Below, one piece after another: positions 57,293 to 64,000 of a DNA stretch of 64,000 nucleotides. Both the position numbers and the translations under genes were made by a program. The notes below the pieces were generated by a model, which was not told the DNA's origin, ran no database searches, and saw only the letters and a list, made by a program, of their open reading frames with translations. The stretch spans positions 1,364,001 to 1,428,000 of the forward strand of contig CBDCQY010000001.1 of assembly GCA_965220855.1 (NCBI GenBank). Direction: 5' to 3'. The stretch is from Bin95 sp965220855 (GTDB lineage Bacteria > Pseudomonadota > Alphaproteobacteria > Bin95). How positions within the stretch are numbered: position 1 is the stretch's first letter; each line of letters begins with the position of its first letter.

Positions 57293-57319
57293 TATATTTC
57301 CGGGCGAGGCGGCATCGTG

Positions 57320-58504
57320 TCACGCCAGACCGTCCATCCAGTCGAGCAGCGGCCGCCAGACGCGCCGGGGCGCGCTTTCGGAGGCCATCAGGCCGATATG
57401 CCCGAGGCGCGGGCGCTTCACGCTCGCATCCGGCAGGGCGCGGGCGAGGGCCAGCGCCGAGGCGGGCGGCACGATCCGGTCGCCGGAAGGCGCGACCACC
57501 CGGGCGGGCAGCCGCACCGCCTCCGGGCGGACCGGCTCGCCCGCGACCCGCCAGCATCCGCGCGCCGGCTGGTTGCGGCCGTACCAGCCGGCGAAGCATT
57601 CCCGCGCGACCGGGGCGGCGAGCGGCGCGCCGTCATTCACCCAATCTTCGAGCTCGACGAAGGCGCGCTCGGCCTCCGAGCCTGCCTCGATGCGGTCGAA
57701 AGCCAGGAACTTGCGCAGCGTCAGCATCGGGTCGAGCGCATAGAAGCAGGTTTGCAGCGCATCGACCGGCAGCTCCCCGCCCGCGCCCGCCAGCCGCGCC
57801 AGCGCCTCGCCGGCAAAGGCGAGCCGCCGCGCTTCCGGGCCGCCGCCGGCGTGGAAGTCCCAGGGCGTGGCGAGCAGCGCCAGGCCGGAAAGCGCCACCC
57901 GCCCGCGCGCCGCCAGCGCCAGCGCCAGCAGCCCGCCCATGCAATAGCCGACGACGATCGGCGGGCGCGCCGCCAGCCGGGCCGCCTCGCGGGCCAGCGG
58001 CTCCAGGGTGGCGCATACATAGCCGCCGCAGTCGAATGCGCGCTCGCGCTCGCCGGGCGCGCCCCAATCGACCAGCAGCACGCGCCAGCCGCGACCGGCG
58101 AGCCAGCCGGCGAAACTCCGCCGCCCGGCCAGGTCGCAGACATGGTAGCGGTTCACCAGCGAAGGCACGATCAGCGCCACGCGACCGCCCTCGCCCCAGG
58201 AAAGCAGCCGCGCGGCGCCCGCGCGCGCCACCGTGCGCTCGCCGTCGGCGGGGCGCCGGAAGGGGTGGGCGCGATAGCGGGCGACGGCGGCCTCGAAGCG
58301 TTGCAGACGGCGGATGGCGGCCGCGCCGACGGCCGCCGGGTCGGGCTCCAGGCCTTCCAGTTCGCCCCTGAGGTCGGGATGCCAGGCCGGCGCGCTAGCC
58401 GGGCCCGCCATCGCCATCGCCGCCCCGCCGCCCCACACCGCGGCTGCGGTCGCCAGGTGGAGCGCGAGCGGCCTCGGGCCGGTTCTCGGAGCCGTTGCGG
58501 TCAT
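57320..58504 (-). CDS. phaC: Poly(3-hydroxyalkanoate) synthase-like alpha/beta hydrolase
   Basis: 394 residues, the size of the short (class III-type) PhaC rather than the about 600 of class I. VALIVPSLVNRYHVCDLAG and LLVDWGAPGERERAFDCGGY match the PhaC blocks before the nucleophile elbow. The elbow VVGYCMGGLLALAL has the G-x-C-x-G box with Cys instead of Ser. The Asp (APSGDRIVPP) and His (RLGHIGLM) of the triad are present. ATG 58504 with GAGG upstream is used; the first about 50 residues are poorly conserved. It is separated by 88 bp from phaB on the same strand. Synthase or PhaC-like thioesterase are both possible; the Cys favours the synthase. Confidence 0.78.
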   Translation of the reverse strand: MTATAPRTGPRPLALHLATAAAVWGGGAAMAMAGPASAPAWHPDLRGELEGLEPDPAAVGAAAIRRLQRFEAAVARYRAHPFRRPADGERTVARAGAARLLSWGEGGRVALIVPSLVNRYHVCDLAGRRSFAGWLAGRGWRVLLVDWGAPGERERAFDCGGYVCATLEPLAREAARLAARPPIVVGYCMGGLLALALAARGRVALSGLALLATPWDFHAGGGPEARRLAFAGEALARLAGAGGELPVDALQTCFYALDPMLTLRKFLAFDRIEAGSEAERAFVELEDWVNDGAPLAAPVARECFAGWYGRNQPARGCWRVAGEPVRPEAVRLPARVVAPSGDRIVPPASALALARALPDASVKRPRLGHIGLMASESAPRRVWRPLLDWMDGLA

Positions 58505-58604
58505 CGGGGTCGGCCTCGAACAGCAGGCGGGCGCTGTCGCGCCACCATGACAGCACATTCCGTTCCCACAGGTCGAGGAATCGGTCCGCCGGGTCTTGAC
58601 TCAT
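58395..58604 (-). CDS. Possible small protein upstream of the PhaC-like gene
   Basis: A 69-codon frame from ATG 58604 whose first about 38 residues (SQDPADRFLDLWERNVLSWW) are protein-like, Trp-rich and helical; the remainder runs antisense-like Arg/Gly sequence inside the PhaC-like gene. The N-terminus is reminiscent of PHA-synthase partner subunits or phasins, which begin with a D-P..-W..-W helix. A TATAAT lies 9 bases before the ATG, so the transcript would be leaderless. The 110-base overlap with phaC is unusual, so it could be only a coincidental frame. Confidence 0.35.
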   Translation of the reverse strand: MSQDPADRFLDLWERNVLSWWRDSARLLFEADPDDRNGSENRPEAARAPPGDRSRGVGRRGGDGDGGPG

Positions 58605-58630
58605 TGCAGAATCATTATACTCTGGTTGCA
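58604..58630 (-). promoter_or_regulatory. TATAAT element flanked by TGCAA motifs
   Basis: Minus-strand TGCAAC and TGCAAT lie 22 bases apart, two helical turns, and bracket a perfect TATAAT. This is the promoter region of the phaC-like gene, so the TGC-rich pair may be a PhaR operator. A matching -35 is not obvious. Confidence 0.35.
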
Positions 58631-58695
58631 CAAACACCCGCGCCCTAAAATCGCGTCCCGATAGAGCAGCACATACTGACAGGATCCACTCGATC

Positions 58696-60018
58696 ATGAT
58701 GCCTTCCCGTCCCGGCCGCGTTCGGGCGGCCCTGTTCGTCGATTTCGACAATCTGTATCTCGGCCTCGAGGCCGCCGATGCGCGCGCCGCGAAATATTTC
58801 GCGGAGCAGCCGATGCGATGGATGAACTGGCTCGAACGCGGCTGCCACACCAACGCCGCCGGCAAGGATGGCCGCACGCGCCGCTCCGTGCTGCTGCGCA
58901 ATTGCTATCTCGGTCCGGGCTCCGCCTCGCGCTTCCGCAACTTCCTCGCGCGCGGCGCCTTCTCGCTGGTCGATTGCCCGCCGCAGGAGGGCGCCGACAA
59001 GACCAACGTCCAGGTCCGGATGGCCATGGACATCATGGATGCGCTCGCCCATCCGACGCCCTTCGACGAATTCATCGTCCTGGCCCCGGATGTCGATCTG
59101 CTGCCGCTGCTGCAGCGCCTGCGCGCCCACGACCGGCGCACGGCGGTGCTCGCCGGCGCGGCCGCCGCCCCGGCGCTCGCCGCCGCCTGCACCTTCCTCG
59201 TCGATCAGGCGGTCTTCATCGAGACCGCGCTCGGCGACACGCCGCCCGCCCCGCCGCCGCCGCTCCACGCGGTGTCCGATGCGACGGCGAGGGCCTATGC
59301 GCCGCGGCCGTTCGCGCCGCGCCCCTTCATGCCGAGGCCGTCGCCGACCGGCGACTATGCGGTGCTGCCCGAGGTGGCGGCGGTGCTGCATGAGTCGATC
59401 GAGCAGGACGGCCCGATACCTGCCGCCGAACTGCCGCATTTCTTCTTCCGGTTCGCGAACTTCCGCAACAGCGACTGGTTCGGATTCCGCTCGCTCCGTC
59501 GCCTCGCCGAGGCGCTGACGACCGTCGATCCGATGCTGGAATGCGGCGAGCCGGGCGAGGAGTGGCAGATGGCGCTCCGGGAAGAGCCGCTGGAGTCGGC
59601 GGCGGACGCGCCGTTGGACCCCGGGCGCGCAGGGGCCGGCGGCAGCGACGGCCTCGCGGCCCTGATCGCGACCATCCATCAGCTGCTGGGCGTGCCGGCG
59701 CTCGGCCCGGACGGCTTCGACCTGCTGTTCGAGCATATGGCGAAGCTCTTCGACGAAGGCGTCACCGACCGGGTCGTCATGTCGAGGATGCTGCGCGAGC
59801 GCGTCGGCGAGGAGGGCGTGTCGCTGGCGCTCGAGGCGGCGGAATTCGTCACCGCCGGCCTCTGGCAGTCGGGCTTCGACGCCGGTTCGGACGCCTCCGA
59901 CCCCGATGTCGTCGCCAAGGCCTTCCGCGACTATGTGGTGGTGCGCTGCGAGCAGGCGCGCCATCCGCTGAACGAGGAGGAGCTGGCGCTGGTGGACGAG
60001 TGGCTGGTCGGAGCCTGA
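58696..60018 (+). CDS. NYN-domain protein (LabA/DUF88-like putative RNase)
   Basis: 440 residues. RVRAALFVDFDNLYLGLEAA at 9-28 carries the first NYN aspartates; KTNVQVRMAMDIMDAL near 103 and FIVLAPDVDLLPLLQRLR near 127 complete the PIN-like active site, so a metal-dependent RNase is likely. After a Pro-rich linker (PRPFAPRPFMPRPSPTG near 215), residues 230-300 resemble an OST-HTH-like RNA-binding winged helix, and the C-terminal 120 residues are helical. ATG 58696 is followed directly by a second ATG. It is divergent from the PHA genes and 64 bp ahead of phaR; the functional link is unclear. Confidence 0.8.
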   Translation: MMPSRPGRVRAALFVDFDNLYLGLEAADARAAKYFAEQPMRWMNWLERGCHTNAAGKDGRTRRSVLLRNCYLGPGSASRFRNFLARGAFSLVDCPPQEGADKTNVQVRMAMDIMDALAHPTPFDEFIVLAPDVDLLPLLQRLRAHDRRTAVLAGAAAAPALAAACTFLVDQAVFIETALGDTPPAPPPPLHAVSDATARAYAPRPFAPRPFMPRPSPTGDYAVLPEVAAVLHESIEQDGPIPAAELPHFFFRFANFRNSDWFGFRSLRRLAEALTTVDPMLECGEPGEEWQMALREEPLESAADAPLDPGRAGAGGSDGLAALIATIHQLLGVPALGPDGFDLLFEHMAKLFDEGVTDRVVMSRMLRERVGEEGVSLALEAAEFVTAGLWQSGFDAGSDASDPDVVAKAFRDYVVVRCEQARHPLNEEELALVDEWLVGA

Positions 60019-60082
60019 CGGAACCCGACGCCCGCCCGTGCTATGCTGCGGCCCAACCGAGCCCCGATGAGGCGCCACCGTC

Positions 60083-60658
60083 ATGGCCGCACAGAAGCAG
60101 GAAGGACCGGTTCGCATCCGCAAATATGCGAACCGGCGCCTCTATAACACCGGGACCAGCAGCTATGTCACGCTGGCGGACCTCGCCCAGCTGGTCCGCG
60201 ACGGGGTGGAGTTCAGCGTCGAGGACGCCAAGACCGGCGAGGACCTGACGCGGGCGATCCTGACGCAGATCATCGTCGAGGAAGAACAGAACGGCGCCAA
60301 TCTGCTGCCCGTGTCGCTGCTGCGCAGCATCATCGCCATGTATCGCGACAACAATATGGGCTGGATGCTGCCGGCCTATCTCGAACAGTCGATGGAGTGG
60401 TTCACGGCCAACCGGGACGCCATGCGCCGGGAGGCCGAGCGCGCCTACGGCTCCGGCCTGGCGTTCGACTCGCTGGACGAGATCGGCCGGCGCAACATGG
60501 CGGTCTTCCAGCAGGCCATGCAGATGTGGAACCCGTTCGGCGCCGCAAAGCCCGACTCCGCCGCAGAAGCCGAGGACGGCGAGCTGCAGGCGATGCGCGG
60601 CGAGATCGCGAAAATGCAGGAGCGGCTCGACGAACTGGCGCGCAAGCAGGGCGAATAG
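60083..60658 (+). CDS. phaR: Polyhydroxyalkanoate synthesis repressor PhaR
   Basis: 191 residues. The N-terminal PHB/PHA-accumulation DNA-binding domain begins IRKYANRRLYNTGTSSYVTLADL and continues FSVEDAKTGEDLTRAILTQII (residues 11-70); the middle LLRSIIAMYRDNNMGWMLPAYLEQSM is the PHB-binding domain, followed by a C-terminal coiled coil (MRGEIAKMQERLDELARKQG). PhaR binds pha promoters and is released by nascent PHA, so it should control the phaB and phaC-like genes at 56509-58504. ATG 60083. Confidence 0.93.
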   Translation: MAAQKQEGPVRIRKYANRRLYNTGTSSYVTLADLAQLVRDGVEFSVEDAKTGEDLTRAILTQIIVEEEQNGANLLPVSLLRSIIAMYRDNNMGWMLPAYLEQSMEWFTANRDAMRREAERAYGSGLAFDSLDEIGRRNMAVFQQAMQMWNPFGAAKPDSAAEAEDGELQAMRGEIAKMQERLDELARKQGE

Positions 60659-60664
60659 GCCGCC

Positions 60665-61816
60665 TCAGGGGCCGCTATAGAGCCAGGCGAGCCCCTCGCG
60701 GATTTCCGTGCCGCCGGCCAGCAGTTCGTTGCGCAGCTCCCGGCGCACGCCTTCGGCATGGTAGAGCTCGCCCATCATCCGGGCCGTCAGCTGCACGCGC
60801 GCCGTGCGCAGATAGCGCGCCCTGGCGTAGCTCTCGAAGGCGCGTTCGACATCGCTGTCGGCGGCGAGCGCGTCGGCCAGCGTCACTGCGTCCTCCAGCG
60901 CCATGCAGGCGCCCTGGGCCAGATATTGCAGCATCGGATGCGCGGCGTCGCCCAAGAGGCAGAGCCGCCCGCGCGACCAGCGGGCAACCGGCTCGCGGTC
61001 GCAGAGCACCCACATGCGCCAGGTCTCGATCTTCTCCAGAAGCCCCATCTGCCGGTCCGAGACGCCGGCGAAGCGCGCCATCAGCTCCTCCGGGTCGCCC
61101 TCGCTGTCCCAGCCTTCCACATAGCGGTCGGAATGGAACACGGCGACGAGGTTGAACAGGGTTCCGCGCCGCAGCGGATAATGCACCAAATGGTTGCGCG
61201 GGCCGGCCCAGAGCGCGGCGGCGTTCCAGCGCATCTCCTCCGGCGCCTCCGCCATCGGCAGCACGGCCCGGTAGGCGATATGGCCGGAGACGATGGGCGG
61301 CCCGTCGCCGACCACCTCGGCGCGGACCCGCGACCAGAGGCCGTCCGCGCCGATCAGGAAGGCGCCCTCGCGCCGGCCGCCATCGCCGAGCGCCGCGCGC
61401 ACCCGCCCGCCAAGGTCTTCCAGGCCGACGACCTGCGCATCGGTCTCCAGCGTCACCTGCTCCGAGGCCTGGCACGCCTCCAGCAGCGCGCGATGCAGGT
61501 CGGCCCGGTGCGTCACCGCATAGGGGGCGCGGAAGCGGGCGCGGAACGCCTCGCCCAGATCGGCGGTGACGACGGTCTCGCCCGAGAGCGCGTCCATCAT
61601 CACCAGCCGCTCGACGAACACGGCCTCGCGCGCCACCGCCTCGCGCACGCCCAGCCGGTCGAACATGCGGAACGCATTGGGGCCGAGCTGGATGCCGGCG
61701 CCGATCTCGCCGAAGGCCGGCGCCTGCTCCAGCACATGCGACGCCATGCCCCGGCGCGCCAGCGCCAGCGCCGCCGCCAGGCCGCCGAGGCCGCCGCCGA
61801 CGATCAGCGCCGTCAC
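60665..61816 (-). CDS. FAD-dependent monooxygenase, 3-hydroxybenzoate 6-hydroxylase/salicylate hydroxylase type
   Basis: 383 residues. FAD-binding GGGLGGLAAALALARRG at the start, the second FAD/NAD(P)H motif FLIGADGLWSRVRAEV near 155 and the third LLGDAAHPMLQYLAQGACMALEDA near 290 define the class A flavoprotein hydroxylases. PFGEIGAGIQLGPNAFRMF-like sequence places it with aromatic-ring hydroxylases. Single-component, NAD(P)H-dependent; the substrate is probably a hydroxybenzoate-like compound. ATG 61816. Convergent with phaR (6-bp gap) and downstream of the acetamidase gene. Confidence 0.88.
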   Translation of the reverse strand: MTALIVGGGLGGLAAALALARRGMASHVLEQAPAFGEIGAGIQLGPNAFRMFDRLGVREAVAREAVFVERLVMMDALSGETVVTADLGEAFRARFRAPYAVTHRADLHRALLEACQASEQVTLETDAQVVGLEDLGGRVRAALGDGGRREGAFLIGADGLWSRVRAEVVGDGPPIVSGHIAYRAVLPMAEAPEEMRWNAAALWAGPRNHLVHYPLRRGTLFNLVAVFHSDRYVEGWDSEGDPEELMARFAGVSDRQMGLLEKIETWRMWVLCDREPVARWSRGRLCLLGDAAHPMLQYLAQGACMALEDAVTLADALAADSDVERAFESYARARYLRTARVQLTARMMGELYHAEGVRRELRNELLAGGTEIREGLAWLYSGP

Positions 61817-61874
61817 GGCCGCGCCGCCCGGCGCATGGAACGGTCGGTGACGAACATGGCGGCGCCGACACGCG

Positions 61875-62813
61875 TCACGGGATGAGCCGCTTCTCGAGCA
61901 TGGCGTGCACGCCCTGCTGCTGGTTGACGATCTGGGTGATCCGGAGGTCGCAGGCGAGGCTGCACAGCATATAGGCGTCCTCGCGCGAGAGGTTGGAGCG
62001 CTGGCGGATGAAATCGATCGTCCGCCGCAGCGCGATGCGCGCCGCCCGGTCGAGCGAGGCGTCGAAGGCGAATTGCAGCCAATGGTCGGCGGTCTCGGCC
62101 ATCGGCGCCTCCAGGGGCGGCAGGTCGCGGCGCAGCGTCAGCCGGAAGCGGCCGGTGAGCGCGGTCTCGATGGCGGTCAGGCAGACCTCGCCGTCGCCTT
62201 GCGCGGCATGGCCGTCGCCGCAGGAAAACAGCGCGCCGGGCGCGAACACCGGCAGATAGAGGGTGCTGCCGGCGGTCAGCTCCTTGCAGTCGATATTGCC
62301 GCCGAAGGCGCGCGGCTGGATGCTGCTGAGCACGCCCCAGGCCGCCGGCGGCGCGGTGCCCATGACGCCGAAGAACGGCCGGCAGGCGAGCCGCTCGCCC
62401 CAGGGCAGCAGGGCCTCGCCGGCCTCGCGGTCGAGCGGGATCGCGGTCATGCGCCCCTCGGGGAAGTCGTCCGGCAGCGCCCCGCCCAGCGGCCGGATCG
62501 CGTTCCAGCCCCAGTCGGTGCCGAGCCGCACATCCAGGATCTCGATCTGGAGCGCATCGCCGGGGGCCGCGCCCGCCACCGCCACCGGCCCGGTCAGGAT
62601 ATGCCCGGAGCCGAGCGGGCGGGGCGTTTCGGCATGGATGCGGCGGAGCGCCTCGGGAATCTCGAAACCGGGACCGGGCAGGGCGTCGGGCCCGCCGGAG
62701 ACGGTCTCGACCTCGACCACAGCCCCGCTCTCCACGGTCAGCGCCGGCGTCAGCCCGGCGTCGAAAAAGCCCCAATGCGCGCTCTCGGGGCCGGCGGCGA
62801 GCTTGTGCGTCAC
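61875..62813 (-). CDS. Acetamidase/formamidase family protein
   Basis: 312 residues from GTG 62813, overlapping the epoxide hydrolase stop (GTGA). Family blocks: RPLGSGHILTGPVAVAGA, PGDALQIEILDVRLGTDWG, RPFFGVMGTAPPAAWG, PRAFGGNIDCKELTAGST and LFSCGDGHAAQGDGEVCLTA, the last carrying the metal and substrate residues. It hydrolyses a short amide or related bond; specificity is not predictable. Coupled to the upstream epoxide hydrolase. Confidence 0.9.
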   Translation of the reverse strand: MTHKLAAGPESAHWGFFDAGLTPALTVESGAVVEVETVSGGPDALPGPGFEIPEALRRIHAETPRPLGSGHILTGPVAVAGAAPGDALQIEILDVRLGTDWGWNAIRPLGGALPDDFPEGRMTAIPLDREAGEALLPWGERLACRPFFGVMGTAPPAAWGVLSSIQPRAFGGNIDCKELTAGSTLYLPVFAPGALFSCGDGHAAQGDGEVCLTAIETALTGRFRLTLRRDLPPLEAPMAETADHWLQFAFDASLDRAARIALRRTIDFIRQRSNLSREDAYMLCSLACDLRITQIVNQQQGVHAMLEKRLIP

Positions 62814-63982
62814 GGGCGGGCCGCTCCCATGGCGGCGCGCAAGGGGCGCGCGAAGGCGCGAATGTCGCGGATCAGCAGTTCGGGTTCCTCCAGGGCGGCG
62901 AAATGGCCGCCGCGCGGCATCTCGGTCCAGTGCGTGACATTATAGACGCGCTCGACATAGCTGCGGGGCGGCCAGGCCAGCAGCTCCCTCGGGAACAGCG
63001 CGCAGCCCGTGGGCGTCTCCACCCGGCCGCCCTCGGGCGAGAGCACGCGCCCGCCTTCCTCGCGCCTGCCGTAATAGATCCAGCTGGCGGTGTTGAAGGT
63101 GCGCGTCACCAGATAGACCATAATGTTGGTCAACAAGAGATCCTTGCTGTAGGCGCTTTCCACATCGTCGCCCGCAATATCGGACCACTGCTTGAACTTC
63201 TCCACGATCCAGGCGGCCGCGCCGACGGGGCTGTCCATCATGGCGTAGCTCAGCGTCTGCGGTCGGGTCGCCTGCTGGATGCGATAGCCTTCCTCCAGCG
63301 CCTGCTCCTCGGCGAAGCGCCGGGCCCAGGCCTCCTCCTCCGGCCCCTTCGGGCCGTCCGGGGCGCGCATGGTCATGATGTTGAGGTGAATGCCGGCGCA
63401 GGCGGGCCCGTGCTCATAGCCGAGCCAGGAGGAGATCGCCCCGCCCCAGTCGCCGCCCTGGGCGATGTAGCGCTCATAGCCGAGCGCCTCGGTCATCAGC
63501 CGGGCGAACATGGCCGCCATGCGGCGCGGACCGATGGGCCGGCCGGGCTTGCCGGAGAAGCCGAAGCCGGGCAGCGAAGGCGCCACGATATCGAAGGCGT
63601 CCCCGGCGTCGCCGCCGAAGCGTTCGGGGTGCGCCAGCGGCTCGATAATGTCGAGAAACTCCACCACCGATCCGGGCCAGCCGTGAGAGATAATGAGCGG
63701 CAGCGGCGCCGGACCGCTGCCCTTCTCGTGGATGAAGTGGATATCGACGCCGTCCACCGGCGCCGTGAACTGGTCGAAGCGGTTGATCGCCGCTTCCTGC
63801 CGGCGCCAGTCGAATCCCTCCAGCCAGTAGGCGCACAGCTCCTTCATATAGTCGAGATTGGCGCCGTAGGCCCAGCCGCCATCCTCCGGCATCTCATGCC
63901 AGTCATACCCGGCCACCCGCCGGGCGATCGCGGCGAGGGTCCGCTCGGGAATGTCGATGCGAAACGGGCGGATCGGGATCAT
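62810..63982 (-). CDS. Epoxide hydrolase (EHN-domain alpha/beta hydrolase)
   Basis: 390 residues. The N-terminal EHN domain (RPFRIDIPERTLAAIARRV, then YWLEGFDWRRQEAAIN) precedes the hydrolase core with oxyanion motif ISHGWPGSVVEF near residue 97 and nucleophile Asp in QGGDWGGAISSWLG near 175; the C-terminal THWTEMPRGGHFAALEEPELL holds the catalytic His. Cap-domain residues WIYYGRREEGG (Tyr) would protonate the epoxide. ATG 63982 lies near the right edge, so upstream context is not visible. Confidence 0.92.
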   Translation of the reverse strand: MIPIRPFRIDIPERTLAAIARRVAGYDWHEMPEDGGWAYGANLDYMKELCAYWLEGFDWRRQEAAINRFDQFTAPVDGVDIHFIHEKGSGPAPLPLIISHGWPGSVVEFLDIIEPLAHPERFGGDAGDAFDIVAPSLPGFGFSGKPGRPIGPRRMAAMFARLMTEALGYERYIAQGGDWGGAISSWLGYEHGPACAGIHLNIMTMRAPDGPKGPEEEAWARRFAEEQALEEGYRIQQATRPQTLSYAMMDSPVGAAAWIVEKFKQWSDIAGDDVESAYSKDLLLTNIMVYLVTRTFNTASWIYYGRREEGGRVLSPEGGRVETPTGCALFPRELLAWPPRSYVERVYNVTHWTEMPRGGHFAALEEPELLIRDIRAFARPLRAAMGAARP

Positions 63983-64000
63983 GGGGCGACCTTAGCACGG

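Overview
This window is a GC-rich (roughly 70%) chromosomal segment of an alphaproteobacterium. That placement rests on several lineage markers: an rpoZ-rsh pair, a CcrM-type GANTC methyltransferase, an MmcB protein beside mutY with a GTTC-N7-GTTC (alphaproteobacterial LexA) box, a DUF1674 succinate dehydrogenase assembly factor, a mutY/DUF721/DsbA cluster and a PhaR regulator. Genes are densely packed; neighbours often overlap by 4 bases (ATGA, GTGA or TTGA). I saw no tRNA, rRNA, CRISPR array, insertion sequence, phage module or origin.

Layout. 1-2580: rsh (cut by the left edge) and rpoZ, leftward. 2764-6438: a large autotransporter with lower GC than its surroundings. 6847-14033: housekeeping block (prmA, DUF1674, htpX, rsmB, an amidohydrolase, ccrM, rnhB, a PA0069-type radical SAM protein). 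14202-23752: accessory metabolism (enoyl-CoA hydratase, esterase, molybdenum hydroxylase, a 46-residue proline-rich protein, cupin, gluQ, carboxylesterase, metallo-beta-lactamase-fold enzyme, carboxymuconolactone-decarboxylase-like proteins, SDR). 23877-31277: two tandem autotransporters with putative-Ig repeats, separated by a decayed scrap of the molybdenum hydroxylase gene that lies beyond them. 31279-41510: that hydroxylase, an amidohydrolase with a five-gene peptide-type ABC transporter, and a flavin-dependent luciferase-like monooxygenase. 41631-46397: orphan antitoxin-like gene, TauD dioxygenase, VOC protein, large alpha/beta hydrolase, second crotonase. 46384-49225: DNA repair and protein folding (mmcB, mutY, DUF721, DsbA-like). 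49235-56098: cobalamin biosynthesis (cbiB, cbiX, cobH, cobL, cobI, a CbiG-CobJ fusion, cobM). 55986-60658: Nudix hydrolase and polyhydroxyalkanoate genes (phaB, phaC-like, phaR) with an NYN-domain protein. 60665-63982: FAD monooxygenase, acetamidase/formamidase and epoxide hydrolase.

Functionally the cell looks like a metabolically versatile heterotroph. It carries many single-gene degradative enzymes (amidohydrolases, hydrolases, monooxygenases, crotonases, molybdenum hydroxylases without their small subunits), carbon storage as polyhydroxyalkanoate, corrin-ring synthesis, and large surface proteins. The most unusual region is the tandem autotransporter pair: about 99% identical over the last 2.26 kb but with divergent six-cysteine N-terminal heads, a two-repeat length difference and a fossil of the flanking gene between them. 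Two regulatory observations stand out: a LexA box exactly at the mutY/mmcB junction and a pair of GANTC sites just upstream of ccrM.
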